26,660 nucleotides of DNA. It comes from JBAXBF01 sp034429745 (lineage in GTDB: Bacteria; Chloroflexota; Anaerolineae; Anaerolineales; DRKV01). Below, piece after piece: positions 16,844 through 24,767 of this stretch. The stretch is taken from positions 1 to 26,660 of the forward strand of contig DAOUFY010000052.1 in the NCBI GenBank assembly GCA_034429745.1, given 5' to 3'. The notes under the pieces were generated by a model. The model was not told the origin of the DNA. It was given only the letters and a program-made list of their open reading frames with translations, and made no database searches. Made by a program: the position numbers and the translations under genes. Every line of letters begins with the position of its first letter. Position 1 is the first letter of the stretch.

Positions 16844-18055
16844 ATGTATTCATTAACTTCTTCTTCAACACTTCAGATCACCCCTTCTGAGAGACTCTTA
16901 AGAGCAAAACCCTATTTTTTCAAAGCTCAAGATGATTTAATTCAACAATTAACTTCACAAGGCAAAAAAATACTTCGATTTGATGTTGGTTCACCTGATA
17001 TGCCCCCTGCGGATCACATTATTGAAGAAATGATAAAGTTCCTCAAACAACCTGATCAGCATGGTTATTCTCCACACGGGGGCAATATGCGTTTTCGAGA
17101 GGCAGCCAGCGAATATTATTATCATCGTTTTAATGTGTCTCTTAACCCTCAGAAAGAGACCGTTGCAGTTATAGGCACAAAAGAAGGATTGTTTCATTTT
17201 GCACAGGCTTTTATCAATGAAAATGATGTGGTTTTAGTTCCTGATCCAGCTTACCCTGTTTATTTGAATAGTAGTCTCATAGCTGGAGCTAAAGTTTTCA
17301 CTCTTCCATTGTTAACCGAAAATCACTTTTTACCTAAACTAGATGACTTGCCTCAAGATGTGCTTCAACGCGCAAAATGTTTATGGCTTAATTATCCAAA
17401 CAACCCCACGGGTGCAACGGCTTCTTTAGACTTTTTTGAGAAGATCGTTGCCTTATGCCGTAAGCATGGAATTTTCATCATCCATGACGCAGCTTACAAC
17501 GATGTCTATTTTGATGAAAACGATCCACCACCAAGTATTTTGCAAATACCAAATGCAAAAGATATCGCCATTGAATTATATTCACTCTCTAAAACCTACA
17601 ATATGGCCGGTTGGAGAGTAGGTATGGCTGTGGGAAATGAACAAGCTGTTGGAATATTGAGCAATTACAAAAGCCAAGCAGACTCATCTTCGTTTGGTGC
17701 AATATTGAACGCAGCAGCAATAGCCCTTAAAAGTGATCAACAATGGATTATGCAGCGCAATTCTGTCTATAAAAAAAGACGGGATGAGGCGATCAAAGCG
17801 TTCAAAGAATGCAATTTATCTTTTGAAATACCTAAAGCTGCCATCTATCTCTGGAGTAAAATACCTGCAGGATATAATAGCAGTACAGAGTTTTGTCAAA
17901 AATTGCTCGAAGCTACAGGTATTTGCCTCACACCGGGGAGTATCTACGGGGATTACGGAGAAGGATATTTTCGCTTATCTTTAGCGGTAAAAGATGAGCT
18001 GTTTTATCAAGGTGTCCAACAAATTGTCGAATTTATCCAAAAGAACAAAAAGTAG
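16844..18055 (+). CDS. LL-diaminopimelate aminotransferase-like enzyme (DapL type)
   Basis: A 403-aa class I/II aminotransferase. Features are FDVGSPDMPPADH (46-58), the YSPHGG substrate loop (75-80), NNPTG (186-190), Asp215 and Tyr218 (HDAAY), Schiff-base Lys250 in SLSKTYNMAGWRVG, and Arg377 (YFRLSLA) for the substrate carboxylate. Overall it resembles the DapL branch, which converts tetrahydrodipicolinate directly to LL-diaminopimelate for lysine and peptidoglycan. Annotated relatives also include alanine and aspartate aminotransferases, so the substrate is an inference supported by the divergent lysC-asd operon. It starts a + strand cluster, 14 nt before the oxidoreductase gene, and ends in TAG. 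A GAGG ribosome site lies about 6 nt before the ATG. Confidence 0.78.
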   Translation: MYSLTSSSTLQITPSERLLRAKPYFFKAQDDLIQQLTSQGKKILRFDVGSPDMPPADHIIEEMIKFLKQPDQHGYSPHGGNMRFREAASEYYYHRFNVSLNPQKETVAVIGTKEGLFHFAQAFINENDVVLVPDPAYPVYLNSSLIAGAKVFTLPLLTENHFLPKLDDLPQDVLQRAKCLWLNYPNNPTGATASLDFFEKIVALCRKHGIFIIHDAAYNDVYFDENDPPPSILQIPNAKDIAIELYSLSKTYNMAGWRVGMAVGNEQAVGILSNYKSQADSSSFGAILNAAAIALKSDQQWIMQRNSVYKKRRDEAIKAFKECNLSFEIPKAAIYLWSKIPAGYNSSTEFCQKLLEATGICLTPGSIYGDYGEGYFRLSLAVKDELFYQGVQQIVEFIQKNKK

Positions 18056-18069
18056 TACTAAAGGAAATT

Positions 18070-19218
18070 ATGAAATCAAAGGAATTAATACGCTTTGGAA
18101 TTGTTGGCGGAGGCTTAATGGGAAGGGAAATCGCCAGTGCCGCAGCCAGGTGGTGTCATTTATTAGACCTTAACTTCACACCAGTTATAACTGCCGTATG
18201 CAGTAGAACATCAAAATCTCTTCAATGGTTTGAAGATAATATACCTACGTTGGATTACACAACAACCGATTTGCAAAAAATCTTAGAAGATCCAAAGATA
18301 GATGCGATATATTGCGCGGTACCTCATCATCTGCATAAAGATATCTACATTAAAATTATTAAAGCAGGCAAACATCTTTTAGGTGAAAAGCCTTTTGGCA
18401 TTGACTTAGAGGCAAATCTCTCTATAGTAAATACTGTCAAAGCATATCCTCAGGTATTAGTGCGCTGTGCTTCTCAATTTGCTTACTATCCAGGGGCATA
18501 CAGGATAGCTCAATGGTTATGTGAAAACAGAATAGGAAAAATTATTGATGTTGAAGTAGGTTTTTGGCACAGTAGTGATCTTAATCCCCTAAAACCAATA
18601 AATTGGAAGAGAAAAATCGAAACGAATGGGAAATATGGTTGTATGGGCGATTTGGGTATGCATGTTCTTTTTATTCCCTTCCGATTTGGATGGGTGCCGA
18701 AAAGCGTCTATGCGATTCTATCCAATATTATCGAACAACGGCCAGATCAGAATGGAAACCTTGTAGCGTGCGACACTTATGATAACGCCTATCTTACAAC
18801 TTTGGTCGAAACTAAGGATTTGATTTTTCCTTTTACTATTTCCACAAAACGCATCGCACCTGGACACGCCAATACCTGGTTTATAAAAATAAATGGAACA
18901 AAGTTTTCAATAGAATACTCAACGCAAAACCCAAAGTGCCTAAAATTTTTATCTTATCAAGAAAATCATGAACAGGCTTGGCAATATATTGATATTCCAC
19001 ATCAATCAGCATATCCTACCATTACGGGATCAATTTTTGAATTTGGCTTCTCAGATGCGATTCTCCAAATGTTAGCAGCTTTTTGCGACGAATTAATAAA
19101 CGGAAAAGAATCAAAACAGTTTCTGCATTGTGTTTTACCAGAAGAAACAACCTTTAGCCATCAGCTCTTTACTGCTGCAATCCGCTCATATGAAGAAAAT
19201 AGAGTTATTACGATATAA
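18070..19218 (+). CDS. Gfo/Idh/MocA family NAD(P)-dependent oxidoreductase
   Basis: A 382-aa dehydrogenase of the glucose-fructose oxidoreductase/inositol dehydrogenase family. The N-terminal Rossmann fold has GGGLMG (13-18) and the family's EKP motif is at 106-108. Asp194 and His198 (GDLGMH) match the usual catalytic pair in the C-terminal sheet domain. Members usually oxidise or reduce sugars, inositols or related cyclic alcohols, and the substrate cannot be read here. It follows the aminotransferase by 14 nt, with AAAGGA as ribosome site, so the two are probably co-transcribed. An aminotransferase with a Gfo/Idh enzyme can also indicate amino-sugar synthesis, so this pair need not belong to lysine synthesis. 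Confidence 0.88.
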   Translation: MKSKELIRFGIVGGGLMGREIASAAARWCHLLDLNFTPVITAVCSRTSKSLQWFEDNIPTLDYTTTDLQKILEDPKIDAIYCAVPHHLHKDIYIKIIKAGKHLLGEKPFGIDLEANLSIVNTVKAYPQVLVRCASQFAYYPGAYRIAQWLCENRIGKIIDVEVGFWHSSDLNPLKPINWKRKIETNGKYGCMGDLGMHVLFIPFRFGWVPKSVYAILSNIIEQRPDQNGNLVACDTYDNAYLTTLVETKDLIFPFTISTKRIAPGHANTWFIKINGTKFSIEYSTQNPKCLKFLSYQENHEQAWQYIDIPHQSAYPTITGSIFEFGFSDAILQMLAAFCDELINGKESKQFLHCVLPEETTFSHQLFTAAIRSYEENRVITI

Positions 19219-19249
19219 ACATTTCTGATAGTCATATGTAAGTAAATCT

Positions 19250-20890
19250 GTGAAACCTTTTTTAGCAGTATTTGCAATTATTTTCTGTGCTTTAATCCTT
19301 GTATTTTTAATCAATGGAGCTCTATTTATCTTTATTTTCAAACCATTTCTCTATGGTAATCTAAGACCAATCACACCCCAATTGCAGAGAGCAGCAGATT
19401 CACATATAATTACAAACAACCCACTTACAATACCATCAGATGATAACAACTATCCAACTAGCATTAATAGATCCGATACCCCAAAAATAACCCTTGATTA
19501 TTCAGGTAGTGTTAACAAACATTTATCAAGTACATTTTCTCCTAGTCTTTCCGCAACCTTCCTCACCACAAACACTCGAATATTCACTTTAACTGACTCT
19601 CGTACACCAACAACCAAACCAAGCAACACACCTAAAGCAACCAAAACAGCCTTTTCCCCCACACCTAAACCAACTCATACTTTTACAATCACACCAAGCA
19701 TTACACCTTTACCATTTATGGGGGCATTATTAATAAGTGAAATAATGATTAATCCGTCAGGCAATCAACCTCAAAACGAATGGATAGAAATTAGTAATCC
19801 GAATGATAGCGCTGTTGATTTAACATACTTTAAAATTGGTGATGAAGAAACTTCCCTTCAAAGTGAGGGTATGTATCTATTCCCTGAAGGTACAATTCTT
19901 TTGCCTAAACAGGTATTTGTTATTGCCAACCAAGCTAAAGCTTTTCAGGATGTCTATGGGTTTTTACCCAATGCTGAATTTGAGAATACACATCCTCAGG
20001 TTCCATGCATGGAACCTTTTACTTCTTGGTCAAAAGGCACCATTAATCTTAATAATGGTGGAGACGAAGTGATTATTATGGATGGAGCGAATCACGTTCT
20101 TGATGCTGTTTCATGGGGTAATTCACCGAAGTTTACTGATCTTTATCACTTGGGCATTAAATTAGGTTCATCATTAGAGAGATACCCTACGTTTCTTGTT
20201 TCATTTTCTTCTGATTCTTGGCGTTCTCAAGCAAATCCCAACCCCGGGTATGCAGCTCTTGATCCTACTCCCACTTCAACTGTCATAACACTTACTCCTA
20301 CCCCCATGTTTACCTCAACCAGTACTTTCACTCCAACAAAAGAATACACTTCTGTACCAGCTCTTCAATTATTTATAACTGAAATATACTTCCCAAAATT
20401 GGAGGAAGGCCCAATGTACAGTTGGGTGAAAATTTGCAACCCTAACCCATTATACGCATCATTAGACGAAATGAAATTGGGAGATAATTTGCTCTTAGAT
20501 TATTCAGAGGTCGAGTATGAATTCCCTATCAATTCAGATCTTATGCCAAACCATTGCATTATTATAGCATATCAAGCAGAAAAATTTCGGTCGTTATATC
20601 ATCAAAATCCAGATTATGAACTACTAGATACCGACAATACGGTAAATAACCTTAATCTATCAATTGGATATAATAATAACTTCTATTTAGATCCAACTGA
20701 CGACGAATTATTATTACTAGATCAAGGCTATGTTGAGGTTGACGGAATAGGATGGGGAAATTCAATATATGGTAATAAAGTAAATTATCCTGTTGTCTTA
20801 GGCACATCTATTAAGCGAGAAAAGAACAATCTTAATAATTGGATTATTGATTTTGATCCTATACCAACTAATTTATTGGATGAGCAATAA
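19250..20890 (+). CDS. Membrane-anchored protein with two lamin-tail domains
   Basis: A 546-aa protein with an N-terminal hydrophobic segment (about 5-31, an uncleaved anchor or signal), a Ser/Thr/Pro-rich stalk (about 95-155), a lamin-tail domain (158-335), a second TPTPTS linker (339-368) and a second, more divergent lamin-tail domain (371-537). The two domains share a closing motif, DAVSWGN at 285-291 and DGIGWGN at 498-504, which supports an internal duplication. Bacterial lamin-tail domains occur on secreted or surface proteins, often next to nucleases or adhesion modules; none is fused here, so the role is unknown. The start is GTG at 19250, 31 nt after the oxidoreductase gene, with no clear ribosome site, so the exact start is uncertain. 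Confidence 0.82.
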   Translation: MKPFLAVFAIIFCALILVFLINGALFIFIFKPFLYGNLRPITPQLQRAADSHIITNNPLTIPSDDNNYPTSINRSDTPKITLDYSGSVNKHLSSTFSPSLSATFLTTNTRIFTLTDSRTPTTKPSNTPKATKTAFSPTPKPTHTFTITPSITPLPFMGALLISEIMINPSGNQPQNEWIEISNPNDSAVDLTYFKIGDEETSLQSEGMYLFPEGTILLPKQVFVIANQAKAFQDVYGFLPNAEFENTHPQVPCMEPFTSWSKGTINLNNGGDEVIIMDGANHVLDAVSWGNSPKFTDLYHLGIKLGSSLERYPTFLVSFSSDSWRSQANPNPGYAALDPTPTSTVITLTPTPMFTSTSTFTPTKEYTSVPALQLFITEIYFPKLEEGPMYSWVKICNPNPLYASLDEMKLGDNLLLDYSEVEYEFPINSDLMPNHCIIIAYQAEKFRSLYHQNPDYELLDTDNTVNNLNLSIGYNNNFYLDPTDDELLLLDQGYVEVDGIGWGNSIYGNKVNYPVVLGTSIKREKNNLNNWIIDFDPIPTNLLDEQ

Positions 20891-20898
20891 CATTCTTA

Positions 20899-21912
20899 TT
20901 AGAAAAGAGGCAGATTGCGCCGGATAGCAGCATATACACCCGGCAACAAACCTTGGGCTGCACCTTCAGCAGTACAGGTAGTAGGATTGTCAACCAAATA
21001 TGCGGGGACACCCAAATCTTTGGTGAGAAGTTTATCCAACCCGGGCAATAAAGATGCCCCGCCACACAATGCCAAACCTCTATCAATAATGTCAGATACT
21101 AACTCTGGAGGTGTTTTTTCTAACACCCGACGAGCAGTCTCTACAACGTTATGCAGAGGTTCTTGCAGAGCTTCTATCACCTCGTTTGTTAAAATTGTAA
21201 CAGGCTTAGGCAATCCAGATACTTGATCTTGGCCTTGAACTTCAATAGCTTTTTCTTCCCCCATGGGTACAGCAGCACCAATATTTATTTTTATTTGTTC
21301 CGCTGTCTTCTGCCCAATAAGGATGCCATACTTGCGTCTAATAAATGTTGCAATGGCTTCATCCATTTCAATTCCCCCAAACCGAATAGTTTCAGCAGCT
21401 ACGATTCCAAACATTGCTAGGACAGCTGCTTGAGTAGTTCCGGCCCCCATACTTAAAATCATATTGCCGGATGGGGTTCCTATGGGCAAACCAGCTCCTA
21501 AAGCTGCTGCTAATGGTTGTTGGATTAGAAACACCTCCCGGCTGCCAGCTTGAAGGCAAGCTTCTTGTACTGCTCGGCTTTCAATACTGGTTACCCCATA
21601 GGGAATTGTAACCATCACTTTAGGTCTAAATAATTGAAAAGAACCACTTGCTTTCTTAATGAGATACTCTAGGAGTTTTTCTGTAATTTCATAATCTGCA
21701 ATAACACCATTCCGCAGGGGCCATGCAACTTCGATGGTTTCGGGGACACGGCCATACATATAATAGGCTTCCCGGCCTACTTCAACAATTTTTTGCTCTC
21801 TAACTGCTATGGCAACAACAGTAGGTTCTTCAACAACCACCGTATTGCCAACTACGATCCTCGTTAGAGCTGTACCTAAATCAATCCCTAACTCTGTGGA
21901 GAGAAAACCCAT
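20899..21912 (-). CDS. MreB-like actin-family protein with altered nucleotide site
   Basis: A 337-aa protein that matches MreB along its whole length: DLGTALT (11-17), REVFLIQQPLAAALGAGLP (125-143), GAGTT (156-160), EALQEPL (247-253), CGGASLL (283-289) and the DNPTTC stretch near the end. MreB filaments guide wall synthesis under the membrane. Several residues of the ATP site differ from the canonical form: the two Glu before PLAAA are Gln131-Gln132, the Asp of the DIGGGTTE phosphate loop is Ser154 and its final Glu is Gln161, and the Asn of DLGTANT is Leu16. It may bind nucleotide poorly or not hydrolyse it. It follows atpC by 23 nt with no ribosome site I can identify. Confidence 0.87.
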   Translation of the reverse strand: MGFLSTELGIDLGTALTRIVVGNTVVVEEPTVVAIAVREQKIVEVGREAYYMYGRVPETIEVAWPLRNGVIADYEITEKLLEYLIKKASGSFQLFRPKVMVTIPYGVTSIESRAVQEACLQAGSREVFLIQQPLAAALGAGLPIGTPSGNMILSMGAGTTQAAVLAMFGIVAAETIRFGGIEMDEAIATFIRRKYGILIGQKTAEQIKINIGAAVPMGEEKAIEVQGQDQVSGLPKPVTILTNEVIEALQEPLHNVVETARRVLEKTPPELVSDIIDRGLALCGGASLLPGLDKLLTKDLGVPAYLVDNPTTCTAEGAAQGLLPGVYAAIRRNLPLF

Positions 21913-21935
21913 AGGATAAGTGTTTATAAAAGGAC

Positions 21936-22376
21936 TTATTCTTCGCCGCTGCCATATTTAAACGTTTTTTCTCGTTTAAATTTTCTCACAGCATCGATTC
22001 GCAAATTGGAACGTCTGAGCGCAGCTTCAATGGCAAGATAATCATCCGTATCACGTTCTGGAAGTTGCTTTAATAACTCTTCTGCTCGTCTTTTTGCCGC
22101 TTCAGCTCGTTCTAGATTAATCTCATTGATATCTTCAGCAGCGTCAGCTAATATTGTTATAATCTCTGGTTGTATTTCTGCAATTCCACCAGCAACAGTA
22201 AATACCCGATCTTCTTTTCCTTTTAGCGTAATAACACCATAAGATAAAGCCGTCAGTAATGGAGCATGCCCCCTCATGACACCCATTTCACCTTCAATAC
22301 CTGGCAAGGTAACCAACTCAGCTTCACCCTGATATACTATTCTATCTTGTGATACGATATCTACATGTATATTCAT
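21936..22376 (-). CDS. atpC: F1 ATP synthase epsilon subunit
   Basis: A 146-aa subunit of the F1 central stalk that couples rotation and can inhibit ATP hydrolysis. The N-terminal beta sandwich (1-85) contains the typical TLPGIEGEMGVMRGHAPLL stretch, and a C-terminal helical hairpin (about 92-130), rich in Ala, Glu and Arg, follows. Length is slightly above the usual 130-140 because of a basic tail. It lies 34 nt after atpD with a weak GGTGAA ribosome site and is followed by the MreB-like gene in the same direction. Confidence 0.95.
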   Translation of the reverse strand: MNIHVDIVSQDRIVYQGEAELVTLPGIEGEMGVMRGHAPLLTALSYGVITLKGKEDRVFTVAGGIAEIQPEIITILADAAEDINEINLERAEAAKRRAEELLKQLPERDTDDYLAIEAALRRSNLRIDAVRKFKREKTFKYGSGEE

Positions 22377-22410
22377 GGTTCACCATGCATATCACTGATT
22401 ATTCGAATTT

Positions 22411-23814
22411 TTATGACCCTTTTGCCAATCTTTCTGCTTTTTCTACAGCTTCCTCAACAGTTCCTACCATTTGAAAAGCCTGTTCAGGCAAATCATCATA
22501 TTTTCCATCAAGGATAGCTCTAAACCCGGCCACAGTATCGCGCATCTTAACATAACGTCCTGGTTGTCCAGTGAATTGTTCAGCTACTGACATTGGCTGG
22601 GAGAAAAATCTTTCCATTTTACGAGCACGCGATACTATCAATTTATCCTCTTCGCTTAATTCATCTATGCCTAAAATAGCTATAATATCTTGCAAATCTT
22701 TATATCTTTGCAACACTCTTTGGGTTTCGCGCGCTGTTCGATAATGCTCTTCACCAACGATATTAGGATCCAAAATACGAGATGTGGAGGCTAACGGGTC
22801 AACTGCAGGGTAAATCCCTTTGTCTGCAATAGAACGCTCTAAAGCAATCGTCGCATCAAGATGAGTAAATGTAGCTACTGGAGCAGGATCAGAGTAGTCA
22901 TCTGCTGGCACATAAACTGCTTGCATTGACGTAATTGACCCTTGGCGAGTTGAGGTTATTCTTTCCTGCAATTCTCCCATTTCGGTTGCTAAAGTAGGCT
23001 GGTATCCTACTGCAGATGGCATCCTACCCAACAGTGCTGACACCTCCGCGCCGGACATACTAAACCGAAAGATATTATCAATGAATAAAAGTACATCTTT
23101 TCCTAAATCGCGGAAATATTCTGCCATAGTTAAGGCAGTTAAACCAACTCTCAAGCGGACGCCGGCTGGTTCATTCATTTGCCCATACACCATTACCGTA
23201 TCTTTGAGCACCCCTGATTCGATCATTTCGCGGTACATTTGTGTACCTTCACGGGTACGTTCGCCAACACCTGCAAAAACAGAATTTCCTTGATGCACTG
23301 TTGCAATTGAACGAATGAGTTCTTGAATTAGTACTGTTTTGCCGACGCCAGCCCCGCCAAAAATTCCTGTTTTTCCTCCTTTAGTAAAAGGTGCAACGAG
23401 ATCAATCACTTTCAAACCCGTCTCAAACACCTCGACTCGGGTTGATTGTTCTTCGAATGGAGGAGCAGGTCGGTGGATAGGATAATAAACATCAGCTTCT
23501 ACTGCTCCCTTTCCGTCTATCGGTTCACCTAATACATTAAATACTCTACCTAAGGTGTTTATTCCGACCGGCACACTTATTGGTTTTCCTAAACTATGGA
23601 CTAGCATGCCGCGTTTTAACCCATCCGTTGAATCCATAGCAACACAACGAACCCAATTGTTTCCAATATGTTTCTCTACTTCAAGGATGATTGACTTGCC
23701 ATTTTCTTGAGGAATCTCAAGTGCATCAAAGATTTCTGGTAACTCGTCAGGTGGAAATTCCACATCTACCACTCCACCTAAAATTTGAACAATTTTTCCA
23801 CTCGACTTTGCCAT
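22411..23814 (-). CDS. atpD: F1 ATP synthase beta subunit
   Basis: The 467-aa catalytic subunit of F1. The P-loop GGAGVGKT is at 153-160, GERTREG with the catalytic Glu at 184-190, the Walker B segment LLFIDNIF around 242-249, and DELSEED, the region through which torque and epsilon inhibition act, at 384-390. All are intact and the length is normal. It lies 25 nt after atpG with a good GGAGG ribosome site. Confidence 0.98.
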   Translation of the reverse strand: MAKSSGKIVQILGGVVDVEFPPDELPEIFDALEIPQENGKSIILEVEKHIGNNWVRCVAMDSTDGLKRGMLVHSLGKPISVPVGINTLGRVFNVLGEPIDGKGAVEADVYYPIHRPAPPFEEQSTRVEVFETGLKVIDLVAPFTKGGKTGIFGGAGVGKTVLIQELIRSIATVHQGNSVFAGVGERTREGTQMYREMIESGVLKDTVMVYGQMNEPAGVRLRVGLTALTMAEYFRDLGKDVLLFIDNIFRFSMSGAEVSALLGRMPSAVGYQPTLATEMGELQERITSTRQGSITSMQAVYVPADDYSDPAPVATFTHLDATIALERSIADKGIYPAVDPLASTSRILDPNIVGEEHYRTARETQRVLQRYKDLQDIIAILGIDELSEEDKLIVSRARKMERFFSQPMSVAEQFTGQPGRYVKMRDTVAGFRAILDGKYDDLPEQAFQMVGTVEEAVEKAERLAKGS

Positions 23815-23839
23815 TTAAGCCTCCACTGTATTATATTAA

Positions 23840-24766
23840 TTAGAGTGCTTCCGAATGAGATAGAGCTTCCGCTCCACCAACAATATCTATCATGTCATTG
23901 GTAATACCTTGTTGGCGTGCTTTATTGTATTGCAACTGCAATGAATTAACTAATTCGTTAGCATTATCTGTCGCGTTTCTCATAGCTACCATCCGTGCTG
24001 CATGCTCACTCGCTAACGATTCAAGTATTGCCTGATATACTTGCAACGCCGTAAAGCGAGGGATGATTTGGTCTAATAGCTCCACTTCATCTGGTTCAAA
24101 TGTATATGCCGGCATAATGCCTGATTTATGTTCTTTGCTTGGAACATAATGGATTACCTTATCATCTTCATCACCCAGGGGAATTGGTAGCAGCCGTTTT
24201 CGAGTTGGATTTTGTATCATCATATTTACAAAATCCGTATAAATTACAAATACTTCATCTGCGTTGCCAGATAAAAATTCATTGACAATCAATTTTCCAA
24301 TTGAAGAAATATCAACGAAAGAAGGAAAAGCCGGAAGTTTACTAAATTCAGCAATAATATTTTTCTTATACCTAGCAAGTATATCTCTGCCTTTTCTTCC
24401 GATGGTTACATATGAACATTTTATTGTTTCATCTTGTGATAATAATTCAGCTTCTGTTTGTAAGGCATAGCGAATAAGATTAAAATTATAAGCTCCAGCT
24501 AATCCTCTTTCTCCGCTAACCACGACAAATAGTACTTTTTGAATTTTCTCTTTTTCTAATAACAAAGGATGTATAGAAGAACGCCCAGATTGGTTTGCAA
24601 GGTGTTCAAGAACCGTCCATGCTTTTTCGGCATAAGGTCTTGTCTGCATCAGCATTTGCATTGCTCTTCGTACCCGGCTCGTACTCACAGCTTGCAAAGC
24701 ACGCGTAACTTGAGATATATTTTTAACGCTTTTTATTCTTAACCGAACTTCCCTTAAACTTGCCAT
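23840..24766 (-). CDS. atpG: F1 ATP synthase gamma subunit
   Basis: A 308-aa central shaft subunit that rotates inside the alpha3-beta3 ring. The conserved N-terminal helix (about 1-55, with IKSVKNISQVTRALQAVS) and C-terminal helix (about 250-300, with RMVAMRNATDNA) frame a Rossmann-like middle. It begins 1 nt after the atpA stop, so translation is probably coupled, and no strong ribosome site of its own is seen. The length is a little above the 285-290 typical of bacteria, from additions in the middle domain. Confidence 0.95.
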   Translation of the reverse strand: MASLREVRLRIKSVKNISQVTRALQAVSTSRVRRAMQMLMQTRPYAEKAWTVLEHLANQSGRSSIHPLLLEKEKIQKVLFVVVSGERGLAGAYNFNLIRYALQTEAELLSQDETIKCSYVTIGRKGRDILARYKKNIIAEFSKLPAFPSFVDISSIGKLIVNEFLSGNADEVFVIYTDFVNMMIQNPTRKRLLPIPLGDEDDKVIHYVPSKEHKSGIMPAYTFEPDEVELLDQIIPRFTALQVYQAILESLASEHAARMVAMRNATDNANELVNSLQLQYNKARQQGITNDMIDIVGGAEALSHSEAL

Positions 24767-24767
24767 A

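Noticed and set aside
18070..19218. Gfo/Idh gene as a dihydrodipicolinate reductase or diaminopimelate dehydrogenase
   Set aside because: The EKP motif and GDLGMH pair fit the sugar-type Gfo/Idh family, and nothing specific to DapB or Ddh is visible.
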